In this document: positions 12,183 through 25,239 of the stretch, piece after piece | How the letters are laid out: each line of letters begins with the position of its first letter | Numbering within the stretch: position 1 is the first letter of the stretch | Notes under the pieces: generated by a model | Databases searched by the model: none | Told to the model about the DNA's origin: nothing | What the model saw: the letters and a program-made list of their open reading frames with translations, nothing else | Source: Membranipora membranacea | Taxonomy: Eukaryota > Bryozoa > Gymnolaemata > Cheilostomatida > Membraniporidae | DNA length: 64,000 nt | Assembly (NCBI GenBank): GCA_914767715.1 | Contig: OU612070.1 | Coordinates: forward strand, 18,276,025 to 18,340,024 | Direction: 5' to 3' | Translations under genes and position numbers: made by a program

Positions 12183-12570
12183 TTAAAAAAGTTCGTCATC
12201 ATGTATTATCTGCAGGGCCAGGTTCTTTGTTCGTTTTGATATGACAGAATCTAGGTCCCCAATATCGAGACCTAGGCTGTCGCCCTGTTTAAAAAACTTT
12301 CTCAGAGCTTTCTTGTCTCGTGAATAAATACTAGTGAAAAAAATAGGTAGGCAGTAGGTTAGAATGGATACAATAAAACTCTTAATTAACATGCGAGCTG
12401 AAGGCTTTGTGCTCTGATACTAGAAAGTTCTGATGACAAACATTCTCTGATTTGCTTTTGATACAACATTATTGACATGATTTTCAAGACGTAATTTGTT
12501 ATCATGGAGAACTCCCAAATATTCAACATTGTCACAAAAATCTATTTTTACACCATTTATTTCTAGAGTA
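12183..12570 (-). pseudogene. LINE reverse-transcriptase fragment (C-terminal part)
   Basis: Reading the minus strand gives a typical end-of-RT stretch: VEYLGVLHDNKLRLENHVNN, VVSKANQRMFVIRTF, then an in-frame TAG near 12420, then MLIKSFIVSILTYCLPIFFT and RKFFKQ. This resembles the region after the catalytic palm in non-LTR retrotransposons, where YLGV...D and a spaced LI(K)..(I)L.Y..P motif are usual. The copy is truncated at both ends, carries a nonsense codon and is not functional. Confidence 0.75.
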
Positions 12571-13186
12571 GTTTACCATACTGACTCTCGTGATCTGACA
12601 GGGCATGTAGATCACTGATAAACTAGGCTATCATTACCACAAAGGAGATGTTGTAGTGCATCATGCACGACTTTGGTTGGCGCATGTGCAATGACAATGA
12701 GTATGGTTCGGGTTCTATAGCAATATTGATCAGGGAAAATGAGACACCCCCTGTATTAACTGATAATAAGCTAACATAAGCTAACATTGAAAACAGAAGA
12801 TAACTCTTGTTGCCATTCCCGCATGCATTGAAGGAGAAGCAACCAGAGCAGGTGGCCAATCAAATGACTTCTGAATTCAGATTCAATTTTGCAGAGATCA
12901 GCTCATGCCTCAGAGCTGTGCATGTGTAGAATGGTTGTTTACTATAATATGTATACTGTATATAGAAATAAGAATTGTACTCATATAAATAAGATTTTTT
13001 ACATTACCCATTTTCATTTAGATATCTTTTTTTTTCACATACAAGAAGATAATATAGAATGGGAGTATGAGCCTTCATTATTAACTTTATACATTTACAC
13101 ATTATAATCAGGTGTATGTGACTTTTTCATGTTATGTTTTCACTTATTTGGAAATGGTGACATTTTAACTAAGTACAATCCAACTA

Positions 13187-13579
13187 CATATCAAAGTGAA
13201 TACACTAACATTCAGTAAACATGTTGACTATTTTATGTCTAAATGCTCCCAACGCTTATACCTGGTGAGATTGCTGATACGCATGGGCATAGATAGCGTT
13301 GGCCTGAAAACCTTATATGTAGCTAGAATTAAGTCTATAATTGCCTACGCATGCCCTGCATGGTACAATCTGCAATCAGACACTGGCAAAATAAGACTAG
13401 AGAGGATCCAGCGCTCTTCTACTGGGATTATGCTGCCATTCTCTGGCAACTATGAACAGAGGCTTGACATTCTAGCACCACCAACAATCACAACTTTCCT
13501 ACACCCTTCTTGCAGTGGAAACTTCACTGAAATAGCCGACGACGATCATCACCCCCTGAACTCTCAGTTAGGGCAATAA
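13187..13579 (+). pseudogene. LINE reverse-transcriptase fragment, second family
   Basis: The frame NTLTFSKHVDYFMSKCSQRL, LKTLYVARIKSIIAYACPAW, then ERIQRSSTGIMLP and YEQRLDILAPPTI matches the post-catalytic segment of non-LTR retrotransposon polymerases (HV..M..KCSQRLY.L, Y..RI.SI..YACPAW, LERIQR...RI). It differs clearly from the fragment at 12183-12570 and lies on the other strand, so it comes from another LINE lineage. The last 30 or so residues look frame-shifted. No upstream polymerase or endonuclease is visible. Confidence 0.8.
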
Positions 13580-14487
13580 ACAAACTTCAAGATTGATTTT
13601 ATTTTTACATTTCTGATAGGTGCACATTCATGTTCTTAACACAAATGTCGCCTTTGAAAAAATTATGAAATCAAATTAACAAGCAAAATTAAAACATTAA
13701 ATATTGCACAGTCAAATCTAGCCAAACCAAACTTGATGGATTACTATAGAGAATTTTATTGAGGTCTATACATCTCACACACAGTTATCTTTCACGACTT
13801 GACCTTTACGCTACGGAAATGTAATTGAGGTTTTAAACTGTGTTGTATTGGAACATTATTTATTGACATTTTTAAGTTGTGGAAGCGAGGTTGCACATCA
13901 CTGTAGCCAGTAGCCTGTTTATTTTTTCAGAAGTGAAGTAAAACTGTCATCTCTGGTATTGATCTAATCTTTCCACTTAGCTCAACCCATTAATTATTAA
14001 ACAGTTTTAAGATGGTCATGTTAAACACTCAACGCTACCTGAATTAGACCAGCTTTACTATTAATTCCTGTTAAGTTCTTTCATTAATCCTCCTGTCATA
14101 TTTACATATGCTGATCTTGAAACACCTTTCCTCTTTATCCGTAAGGTCCACCAATCAGATCACTCTATTATTGAATGATGGTAGACATAGCATGCCCATA
14201 CACCTGTGAGATAAATTGTCAGGTAGCTGGTTCACTCTGTATTTTTCATAATATTCCATTATCAATCAATGAAAGTTCATGTATGAATATGTTATCATTA
14301 GAAGGTAAGGCATCGTGTGGCAATAAGACTCATTATACATTAATCTTTGCTCAGGGTTAAAACTGTGACACAGTGAGCACTGCATCACTTCTTATCTTGA
14401 CACGATCAGCGACGAAGCTCTCGCCGCTCTAAGACATTCTTCTCCGGCTAGATATAGCATCGTAGGAAAACAAAAGTGACTTTTGGT

Positions 14488-17400
14488 ATGGCGTCTGGTA
14501 TAACTGTGCACAGTGCATCTGGACAATTACCACCTACAAACATGTCTACAACATTTCTCGTCGGAACTGGTGAGATTTTTTTTCAATTTTTGTCGTTGGC
14601 ACTTTCGTATTTAATTATTAAATGTCTCAATAATTCAATGCAGGAGTTGTAACTGAAATTTTGTTTGCCCTCCTTTGAAAGGAATTAAGAATTTAATCAG
14701 CTATCATAATGTATTTGGCTCGGTCTGAGACAAATTACCAAATACTCTCTTCCATACATGTTTTATTGGGAGTCAGATTGTTCCAGTTTTTTGTGACCAA
14801 ATATTAGGCAGAATATGCTGCAAAAAGTACAAAGAGGATGTGCCTCATGCCTCTCATGTGGCACTTTCACACTCTGCGCTGTCCCATGCGGCAGCGCTTC
14901 TCATCGCCAGATTCACCTCAATTTTACTCTGTTAGAAAAATATTTCACTGACCAGTTGAGACACCCCTAATTCTAAAATAGCCTGCAAGTCAATTACACA
15001 GATCACATAGTTAAGGGCGGTTTTAATTTTTTTTTTACATTAAATCTAAAACTGACTTTGTAACGCGGATGTTTACAAAAGATTTGAATTTTTTACATCT
15101 GTTTCTTCATATTGCAAACACTGTATACATTAAAATGTGACTACCAGTATTACTTAGCCTAAAGGCTCTACAAATTTTGTCAGCTGATCAAAAATTTCTG
15201 TGCCAGTATACCCCCAGCTCTTGCCCTAACTGATACTATATTATATAACTAGGAATTACAAATTAATTATCACTTATTAAGCAAAAATGAAGAGAATTTT
15301 TCTTGCATTTTAACACTTAGTTTATTGCAAAAATTCAAACATTGACAATTGGCAATTTTTATGTTCCATTTCATGAAAATTTAGTTTATAATGATTTGAT
15401 CTATTTTATTAAGGCCACTGAATTATTGCAGAATGTAGTCGCCCTTTCTGAACCATTGGTATAAAACTTTATGCCTTTTTTATACTTTTTTGACAAGGGT
15501 AATTTGATTAAAACAAAGGAGAAAGAGGAACACAATGTATTTTAATTGTATTTCCATCACGGGTAATTACCAAAAATTATTTAGACAGCGAAACGTTCCC
15601 CAAGTAAATTGAGGAGATGAGCATAAACTTGACAAGAAAGTGGAAGTTTCAAGAGGTCATTCGAGTCCAGCAAAGCAAATATCTGATTTAGTTTCTGCAC
15701 ACTACTCTTTTACTCTTGTTTAGTTTTGCACTTTTCATATTAAAGGTGTTTTTTCTGTTTGCCTTTCTCACCTGATGTGCTGTCCTAAACCCTGATGTAG
15801 AACGGTTTAAACATCTGATCTGATAGCAATTGTGTAAATCTTAAGTCTTTATCTACTTACTATAATTTAAGACTAAATTTATCTTAATATTATCTACTTA
15901 GGTCCTAAATAATTTACCTAATTAAAATTTCAGAGTTCATCCTTAAATGTTGTACAAATATTATTTTCGGATAGTCAAACTTGTTTTAACTCTGTTTTAT
16001 AATTGATCATTGTGACAGGGGACAATGAATTCAATGAGCGAGTTGGTTCTTTTGTTATAATTTTGTCTTAATTTCACTACAAATCTTTAATCTGAGATAT
16101 TTGTTTGTATATTTGACAGCTTATGAAGAGAGAAAAAGCGGCAGTGGTAAAGCCGAGAGTCTGTGCTTGGTGTGTGGAGACAGAGCCAGCGGTAGACATT
16201 ATGGTGTACAGAGCTGTGACGGATGTCGAGGATTCTTCAAAAGATCCATACGTAGAAATCTACAGTACGTCTGTAAGGTAAGACCACCATATGCATGTTT
16301 GTATGAACCTTTATTATCTCAAGGGTGATTGAGAAATAAAAAGCTGGTCTGCCTGCGGTAAAAATTGTAATAAGAATGCTGATGTCTAAAACTGTTTATG
16401 ATTGCATAAAAAAACTTTTTGTCGTGTACCGAATACAAAAATACAAAAAAGGTAGAAAATAGATTAAAAGAGTGATTTCTACTGATAGCCTGTGATCTTA
16501 AACAGTCTCCATGGAGATTAATGTGGCAGCGTAGAGTCTTAAAACGACCAGATGGTAGCGTGTCATATTATACCAACCATGTATTCTCTGCCTCCGTATA
16601 TGGAGTTGTCGTAAACGTGTACCATCACTTAATTTAAGAGTTTAACAAGTTTGTCTCAGCACCACAATTATATCATGATTTTAGGAGGAGAATGATTGTA
16701 TCGTTGATGTAGCGAGGAGGAATCAGTGCCAGGCCTGCAGATTCAGAAAATGTCTCACTGTCAATATGAACAGGGATGGTGAGTCTCCACTTTTTATCGC
16801 TTTTGTAGAAATGTCTCTTTTGTGAATAATTGATCCGGCCAATCTCATGCAAAGAATTCTCTCTGTAAGCTCTCAGCACATAAGAGTACATGTATACCTG
16901 TATATCTGTATATCTGTGCTGTCTCCAGCTGGTATATCAACCGAAGACTACATGATTCTTTATCATATCGAGTGTGATATTTTTGCAATATACTTGGCTA
17001 AGCTTTATTCCCTTCAAACAAATCTACATAGCTCCGAGGGTTCACATGTTGGATTTCATAAGATTTGATTGTTTGGTTAGGTCATGGCTACTTAATACGA
17101 ATGATCAGACTGCTTTTGATGATAAAATATACCTCCCATCAATAATTCAGGATATAATGGCATTTAATGATTCCTGAAAGTGTGCCTAGTCTAGGGGTGT
17201 GCACAAACTTTTCTCTATCTGTTTATGCGTAAGGAAACCTTGATATATCATCTTACGATTTATATGAAAATTTCGGATTTTTCAGCTAGTTGTTTGGCCT
17301 TCGCTGTTTCTTAAAGGTTTTTTGCCAATACGTTGCATTGACTCACCACCACAGCTATTCTAAGAATATGAGAGCAGTTACACAGTTATCAGCATAAGTT

Positions 17401-20400
17401 AGAATTTATAAGTAAATAAATGATTTAAATATGAAAAATCCCCTCTATAAGATTAGTTCAATCCGGGCCTGTGGTCATCAGTTGATATAATTTCTGGCCA
17501 GAAGGCTATTCAAACTTGGCTTAATGCACGACACTGTTTGAGAAGTGATCACATTTCACATTTGATTCTGATAAAATTAGCTGATGGATCTATTTGTGTA
17601 AAACACACCACAATGTATACAGTAGAAACATAATGGCAAATTGACTCAAATCTTGTAAAATATTCATGAGGCTGAAAGCTTAAAGAAATGTTTAAGTATT
17701 ATTTAAACAAATACAGTCATGTCAAAAGTGATCTAATGCGCTGAAATCAAGTAAAAAATTCATGTTAAGAAGCTGTTTGGATGAAATTTTGTAATTAGAG
17801 CTTTTAGCGGATGGATTAAAGTGATCAGTGCTTTCTTTTGAGTGGAGCGTGATGCTGTGACGTCGTGCTCTAAGCTGAGTGCATATATTATTGGTAACAT
17901 AAGTACTTGACACTTTCTATGACATTTTTCCTCTACTGTCAGCTCAAAAAATATATATCCAACTCCTGGGCGCTGAAAATTGTTGGACTTCTTTGCTCAA
18001 GCGTTTGTGGGACCTTAAAAACAATTTTTCTATCGCAAAAAACGGTGAAGTGGTCCAGCAGCAAAGCCTCATTTATTAAGTGATGGGATAGAACTTATTT
18101 AGTGAAAGTTGTTATTATGGTAAATAGGCAGACTTTGTCCATCAAGTCAAGATGAGACTACGCCAAACTGAGCATAGTGATTTTGATCGCTGTTATGAGA
18201 AAAGTCACCTGTATCAACATGATCATTGATAGCAGAAGTAACCGATCCTCAAACGCAGAGGTAACCTATCCCCTGCCCTGTCTGTCTAAGCTCTCTTATC
18301 TTACCTAAGCTCACAATGCCAGCCCTGTTTAGACATTGATAATGATATCTTCTTACAGAAACTATCGTGGCTGACCATTGGTCGAGCCAGCCGCTTCTCG
18401 CAAAACCTTAACCTAGTTTTCAATGAACTAAAACTGTGCATCGCATTAGTCCAGCACTTTCTGTCATCAGCAGGACTAACTTCCTTCATCCTACTAATCT
18501 GGAACAACCTGCCCTTCAACATTTATACAGGGCAGTTCTAATCCAGAATCTTGTCTCGTAATTACAATAAATGAGAGGAAAATAGAAATTTATCTATAAC
18601 ATTCTTTTCTCAACGAAAAGTAATAAAAAAATTGCCATAACTTCAGTTAAAGATATGGCCAGGCGTGGTGTGGATAATACAGTTCCCCTGAAAATGATCA
18701 GGTAAAATCAAACCAACAGCTACAAGAACATGCGACTGCACTTCACACGAATAATACATTGCTCCAATCTCAATGTTTATATTTGTTAGCTGTACAGCAT
18801 GAGCGAGCCCCGAGATGTTTATCTCAGTTCAGAAGAAGCCCGGAGAACTTCAACGACAGGAAGCAGCAGATCATCAACCACAAAACTGCTGTAGATCTAA
18901 GATTAGCTGAAGCTGCAGCGGTAAATATGGGTCAGCATCATCGTGTTATCACCTCTCAACCCCATCACCTGTAAGTGTTTAATTATCATGTCATGATGAA
19001 GTACCCTGATATTCTCCTCACTAAATCAGATTATATATTACTGATTCCATGACATCAAATGTCTTAAAACTGTGAAAATTGCTAAAATTGTGAAATACAG
19101 ATAAACTGGTTTTGGTCTGGATGTATCTAGTCAATAATCTAGTTAAGCTGCATTGCTTTATGGGATTTTCCAAGAGCATCACGCCTTAGTTATATATAAT
19201 ATATATATATAATATATATATATAATATATATATATAATATATATATATATATAATATATATATTATATATTGTACAATCCCATAATAATTTTGATGCAG
19301 AACTAGTATCATGTCATCTATTAACCGAACTTCAATTGAAGTTTAGGTTCTCTCCGTATATTACCCCTTCATTTCTAGCAGTTATTGTACCTGTTCAGGA
19401 GTCATATGTTATTTTTTCAGGATTATACCAGCACAGTTTCCTCCTGGAGCACCACTAATGCAGCCAGCCCTCATCCCTGGCAGCATGCTCAGAAAACCCT
19501 ATTTTCCACCACATGCAGCAGCGTTGGGAGCCACAGCACCCATGTTACCGCCTCCCTCGTTAGCTGCGTTACAAGCGAGTCTTATGATGGCACATCACCA
19601 CAGAATACTACTAGATCAGCAGAGACAGCAGCAGCAGGTGAGGCTTGTGGAAGCACCTCATTACCTTCAGCTGAGTCAGCAGGTCAGCAGAAGTATAGGC
19701 AGCGCCGGCAGCTCAGTATCCACATCACCTACTAGTAGTAGCGGTAAGTCACGGGTAGGGGAGTGCTGCTGTCAAGAGTCAAGTCATTCCTAGTCCTAAT
19801 AAAGCTCATCATTCGGGCGCATGCGGATCAGCTTTCATACAGTGACGTTTTTAACGCTTTCAACTAAGTGAGAATCTGGTATGTATTGACCTCTTATTAT
19901 GGTGTTAACATAATCATGGCAAGTATTCGTTACGACACTTTGACATGAGTTAAAACAGGGATGGAAGGTCGTATATATCCCAGTCCCACACTCCCTGGTG
20001 AAAACAACCTATTCTTTGCTGGGACTTTGGAGTTGCCTCCTATACATCATGTGAACGATAACTTTACATGGTCAACATGAAGATGATTTTTATTTCCTTT
20101 CTCTAATTTCTAGAGAAGAGCACTTATAGCTCACCAGCTAAGAGAGAATCAGGTGTGACGTCATCTACCTGGTCAATAGGCAGCAGTAAAAGCGCAGAGT
20201 CAGCGACATCAAACAGTCATCATAACTTCAGTTCTATACTTCCTCACTTACTCCAAAGTATTCACACAGGTCCTTCTCCGCTGACTACAGCTCATAGTAA
20301 TGTCTATGAAGTGGCTGCTAGGTACGTTATCTAATTGGGTTGATGTTTTCATTTATTTTTTTAAATTATTTTCACACCAAATTCATTTTAGGTATTTGGA

Positions 20401-22969
20401 CAGGCTAGGAACAGTGCAACTGTTTTCTAGTGATGACTGAAATCCTGTCCTAATCGTACACTTGATGTAGCTTTTACTGCTGTCCAAAAACACAACATAT
20501 AGAATCATGGAGATAATCTGAACAGCTATTTTTAGAGATTTGATAGCCTAGTTGTGTTTGTAGATTGTTGTTTGCTTCGGTTGGATGGTTGAAGGAGATC
20601 CACACATTCTCACAGCTTACAGAGTGCGATCAGCTACTGCTAGTGGAGAAAACTTGGTGTCCTCTGTTTGTCATCAGTGCAGCTCAGATAACACTTCATA
20701 TAGATGCAGGTTTGTTTTTACATCAACGACAATAAGATTATTATCTTTATTAGGAATTTAAAAAATGTATGATACATTATTATTTGGAAGGTCCCCACTA
20801 GCGTTTTACATTTTTATCATTAAATTTTTGTCACAAACCCACTAAATAACTAGTTAACCTGGGGGGTCTTTCAATTAGAAAGAGTTATGCATTACTAAAG
20901 CAAGTAATCACTCTCACATCGCTCAAAATTATCACTCACTTGGTCTTTCAATTAGACAAAATCGCTCACTCAGAATGTATATAGTTCCATCATTGAGTGA
21001 GCGATCTGAAAGTGATAGCCCTAGCAGGTATCGCTCACTCACTGAGTGACCGATCAGATTGTGATTTTGGCTGTTTCTAATTGAAAGTACCCCCTTGAAT
21101 TTTCAGTTTTTAACAATAAAAATCAGAACAGGCAAATGGTTTAAATATAGAAAAAGAATTGTCATCACTGTAAAAGAATGATGACTATGGCTATCTGCAT
21201 AATTTAAATGTTTTTTGCCTGACAATACATGAAAGAAAAATTAAAGATTGTGCACTTTTCAGTTTCAGTAAGATTTTTCTCAACCAGCAATTGTTGAGAC
21301 AATTTTTAAAACATTTGATACTTGGCCTGAATATTATTTCTTCATGTTTATTTTATTGATGAAAAATTATTCTGTGTTTTATATTCATGATATCAACCAA
21401 TTTGTGCATTACACATCAACACAAAATGTAGCTGCTGCTGCATGAAATTTTATTGTTATTGATTTGGTATAGGGATAGTCTAATGAAATATTTAGATAAG
21501 TTTTATCAACAATCTGTAGCACTGCTGTGAAATCATGGTTTAGTGATTTGAAAATTTCCAAATACGGGCACGTTCTCACCTCAGATAGTGTGGGGTAATT
21601 TATACAACACCTTGGGATCCTTCAGTTTTGTTATTATGCTATTGCTATTCATGCAAATAGCTAGTCATGCAATTACTCAAGTTTAACTCAGAATATATGT
21701 GGAGGTAGATAACCATCTAGTCATCACAGAGTAAGGGTATATCCTCACCCTGTTTAGATATTATCTAGGGTAGGTGCACGCCTCACACGACTTATAACCT
21801 TATAAGGTCTTTCTGTAAATTTCAGAACATTTAATTGAGTGTTAAAACAAGGAGTAACGCTGTTACTCCTTGGTTAAAAGCACATGGTATCAACCACCAC
21901 TTTACAGTGGTGACTCTTAAAGTATTATTATTTCCGACATGGAGAATCTGATTCTTTACTTATGTAAATGGTAAATGTTTCCATAGCAGTACACAATGAC
22001 CATAATCAGAAAAATTGATTGGAGGAGAAAATTATTTGATGGAAGAAAAGTTTGCCATTTCAAACAAACTTGTAAAAGCCAAATTTCATGCTAGCTTACA
22101 TTAAGTCACCCTCAAACTATTTGAACTAAACTATAGCTAATATTTAATCCTATATGGTAATATTTTAATACCTAATAATATAAAGGCAGTTAAATGATAT
22201 TTCATCAATGAAATGAATCCACTGTGTAACTTTTGGTGCGTTAATCTTGGAAACGTAAAACGTCCATTTTTCAGATGCATTGATAGCTGGATGTGAGCCT
22301 CTAAGCGACACAGACAAGCACGTGATGCTGGAGCAGATGAGTAAACTACAGAAGATAATCAGTCGATGCTCTGCCCTCGAGCTGACTGCTGCTGAGATCA
22401 CATGTATGAAAGCCGTGTGCCTCTTCAAACACGGTAAGTGATCTCACTACCTCATATTTATGCATCATCACCTTGCATATGTAAACTGTGACTCAACCCA
22501 AAACACAATTAGCTGTCAGATATATAACAATGATTGTGACCAACAAGCTACAATTTCATCATAACAAATCCCACATTTTATTCAGTATTGTCAAATGTCA
22601 ATACTTTCAGAACTGCCCAGTCTTCGTGATGCGAATGCGATAGAATCAATGCAAGACCAAGCCCAGCTCATGCTCCATGAAGCTTGTGCAAACCAGAATA
22701 AGAATACACAGACTGCAAAATCTGCTGCGGTCCGATCTCTCAATCTCACTGAGACACCACAGGATAACACCAAACATGTGACCGATGTTGTCGAGGACGT
22801 AGCCATTAAGACCCAGCTGAGGTTTGGTAAATGTCTGCTAATCCTACCACTCTTCAAGGAGATCAATGCTGATATCGTGGAACAGATATTCTTCTCCAAG
22901 GTGATAGGCGGAAGCTCGAGAATAGGTCATCTTTTATGTAACATTTATCTGAACAAGGCACAGTTGTAA
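14488..22969 (+). CDS. NR2E: NR2E (tailless/TLX/PNR)-type nuclear receptor
   Basis: Ligand-regulated or orphan transcription factor of the nucleus. Nine exons: 14488-14569, 16120-16277, 16685-16778, 18790-18970, 19421-19743, 20114-20321, 20564-20709, 22275-22433 and 22611-22969; all phases close to 569 residues. The DNA-binding domain spans about residues 43-110, with zinc cysteines C43, C46, C60, C63 and C79, C85, C95, C98. It is followed by [14 protein letters not shown], nearly the TLX sequence. A long hinge (about 120-330) is rich in Ala, Gln, His and Ser. The ligand-binding domain (about 340-569) shows [39 protein letters not shown] and a terminal HLLCNIY. An in-frame TAG 31 nt upstream supports the ATG. 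Oddities are the P-box CDGCRG and an insert of about 30 residues before LRFGK. It could alternatively be an early-diverging NR2 member rather than a true tailless orthologue. Confidence 0.88.
19192..19272. repeat. (TA)n-rich microsatellite in a receptor intron
   Basis: About 80 bp of ATATAT broken by regularly spaced AATATA steps, inside the intron between the fourth and fifth coding exons of the nuclear receptor. Confidence 0.9.
20860..21096. mobile_element. Second full copy of the GGGGGGTCTTTCAATTAG MITE, inverted
   Basis: Lies in the intron after the exon ending at 20709. The ends are CTGGGGGGTCTTTCAATTAG and, less exactly, TTTCTAATTGAAAGTACCCCC. The interior is the reverse complement of 10389-10638, including the AATGTATATAGTTCCATCA segment and the repeated GAGTGAGCGAT boxes. 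Flanking duplications are not recognisable, so the insertion is probably older than the foldbacks elsewhere in the window. Confidence 0.8.
21848..21872. mobile_element. 25-bp micro-foldback (CAAGGAGT family) with 7-bp direct repeats
   Basis: Arms CAAGGAGTAAC and GTTACTCCTTG enclose a 3-nt centre. The flanks GTTAAAA at 21841-21847 and 21873-21879 are identical, as after a transposition-like insertion. Located in a nuclear receptor intron. Related palindromes are at 35955-35977 and 48019-48045. Confidence 0.6.
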
Positions 22970-23793
22970 TTACTCATGTGCTGGACCTGACCTGGCTTAT
23001 AAAGTCGAGTATTGTAACTACTTATGTCTGAGAGATTTTTACATCAATCATTATTGATAATGAATGATATAAAAGAAATTATTTTCTACTGTGGTGATTG
23101 AGCATAACTCCGTAGCCATATATTTACTGTGACTAGACCAATAACCTAACAAATACTTATACCAACAGTGATTTACATTCCAATCTGATACCCTCTCTCT
23201 CTTTACTTACAATGAATAACTATATTTAGGTGTTTGTTAAAAGTGTTATTTTCATAGACTTGGACCATTTTAGAATCTATTTTCAGCCAATGAGGTGGAA
23301 GATTCATATTGTTTGTTTTTCATAAGATGTACTACTTACAACATTATGTAATATTATCATGTATACACTGTATATCTAGGAACTATACCACAATACATAT
23401 GGAATGCATTTAGTTTTTATTTTGAAAAATAAATATGTATTCAAAACTCATATGACTAAGGATTGAGAGATGAAACTAGTGGGTGGGGGGGGGGGGGGAT
23501 GTGTACATATAAAACTAGGGACTCTATAATGCATGCTGTGAAAAAGAGTATACAGGTTTGACCGGTATTTTTATTGCTCATTGTAGGCAGCACATATAAC
23601 ACCTTATCTTGTTTACCGTTACTGCTGCCTGCTGCCGAATCAGCAGAGAATACTAGAGTGAGAGTTACAAGCTGTCAACGGCGGCAGACAGCACAGCGTG
23701 TGATACCATCTACATTCAGTTATTTTTATTGTTTGTGCAATAAATTTACCTGCATCAAATAAATTGCTCAATCAACTTTTAGTGTGAAAGCTG
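22970..23793. other. Tail-to-tail region between NR2E and GCC1
   Basis: About 0.8 kb holding both 3' untranslated regions. An AATAAA at 23428-23433 on the plus strand could serve the receptor. A run of about 11 G follows near 23486. No additional coding exon is seen. Confidence 0.5.
23725..23730 (-). promoter_or_regulatory. Probable polyadenylation signal of GCC1
   Basis: AATAAA on the minus strand, about 64 nt after the GCC1 stop codon. Sequence and position fit a poly(A) signal; use is inferred. Confidence 0.55.
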
Positions 23794-25203
23794 TCATTGC
23801 TTTTCTGACGCCTGCTTCCTCTCTTGTGGACTGAAGTGTAATATTGTTGTGATAGCATTGAAGATGGCCTGTTTACCGGCAGGGTCTGAGGCTATCATGT
23901 ATCTATATACAATGTTTTTTAGGTATTCAAGATTGATACCTTCACGAGATTTTGTACGATCCAAACGTCTAATCTCTTCCTTCAGTACAGCTGTAATAAG
24001 AAAACACACGTCTCATACAATCTACCTGATTCTGACACTGTGAAGAACTTCTAATTCCAAATAAGATGTCAAAAATTCGAGTAGATGCTAATATATCGAG
24101 CATTGTCTGGTGTGCAGTTCATGATGGAGATCTACACCACCCAGAAAATGTTAAGGGGAATATTGAAATTAAAAATCAATTTATGGTATATATATGGTAT
24201 ATCACTCACAGATTTGATCTTCATACTGTTGCTGTTTGAGAGACGTATTGGATTGTAACTCATGTAGTGCAGCTTCAGATTCTTTTTTCTGTTTACGGAG
24301 CGAGTTAATCTCTAAATTATTCCTGGCTACTTCTTCGTGAAAATGGAATAACTGATTTGACGAGGTTGGATCAGGTTGAAATAACTCTTCGACGGGAGAT
24401 ATTGGGTCATCAGCCTAACAAGTGTACACAAACATTTAACTGCACTGAGGTTATATGATTGTACAATCTGCCCACCCTGGTGCTCTTCTCCTCTGGTTAC
24501 AGATACAGATAAACAAATCTCTCTAATTAAACAAATATCACTCTACGATCTACATTCATATTACAGACTTCTAACATAAACAGAACGTAAATCACTTTTT
24601 ATTAGCTGCGCTCCAGCTGTCTATACATGACAACATATTACATAGAAACATATACACATGAAACTCAACTTAGTGCACTCCTGTACAAGGTAGGAGTGGG
24701 CAAGCTAGGCTTAATGTATGGAGAGCCCACCTCCATTAGCAGCGCGGGATTCAAACCGAATAAGATTGGTGATTTTGTTACTATAATCACGTACCTGATC
24801 TGATTCAGTTGATGTCCTGCCGATGTGTAATCTATCTCTGAGTATTTCTAGTTCCTGGTCTTTCTCAGCTAGCAGAGCTATAGTTCTATCTCTGTGCTGT
24901 CGTAACCGCTGCTCAGAGTCAGCCACTTTGTGTTTACACTCTGCTTCGTTAGATAATATTTCCTGAACAACAACAACAAACGAAGAGCATCAAAACACAT
25001 ACTTCAAAAGGCACCGGATTATTTTTTATATTCTACTGTAGTTTATCATGGTATAATCATTTGGTATAATCAGGGACAACATAGCTGTAACATTGACTCC
25101 TTGGAATTATGGAGAATAACAACAATTACTTGCAGTTTGATATATCTTGCTTCCTTCAGTCTGGTCTAAAATATGGTCAACGAGTAGCCCTAACACAATA
25201 TAC

Positions 25204-25239
<36 letters not shown>

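Larger units (their letters stand above)
9280..14487. other. Head-to-head intergenic region rich in mobile-element remnants
   Basis: About 5.2 kb lie between the divergent unknown gene and the nuclear receptor. The region contains a partial MITE, two foldback elements, a complete MITE of about 250 bp and two LINE fragments, listed separately. The remainder is AT-rich, and I see no further coding exon. Promoters of both flanking genes are expected near 9300-9500 and 14400-14480, but no core promoter motif is clear. Confidence 0.6.

Noticed and set aside
13196-13579. 127-codon frame as a cellular gene
   Set aside because: It is the post-catalytic part of a LINE reverse transcriptase without the rest of the element.
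18301-18522. 73-codon minus-strand frame in a receptor intron
   Set aside because: No recognisable domain and no partner exons; probably chance.
22591-22899. 102-codon minus-strand frame
   Set aside because: It is the shadow of the last coding exon of the nuclear receptor, whose plus-strand frame has clear family motifs.
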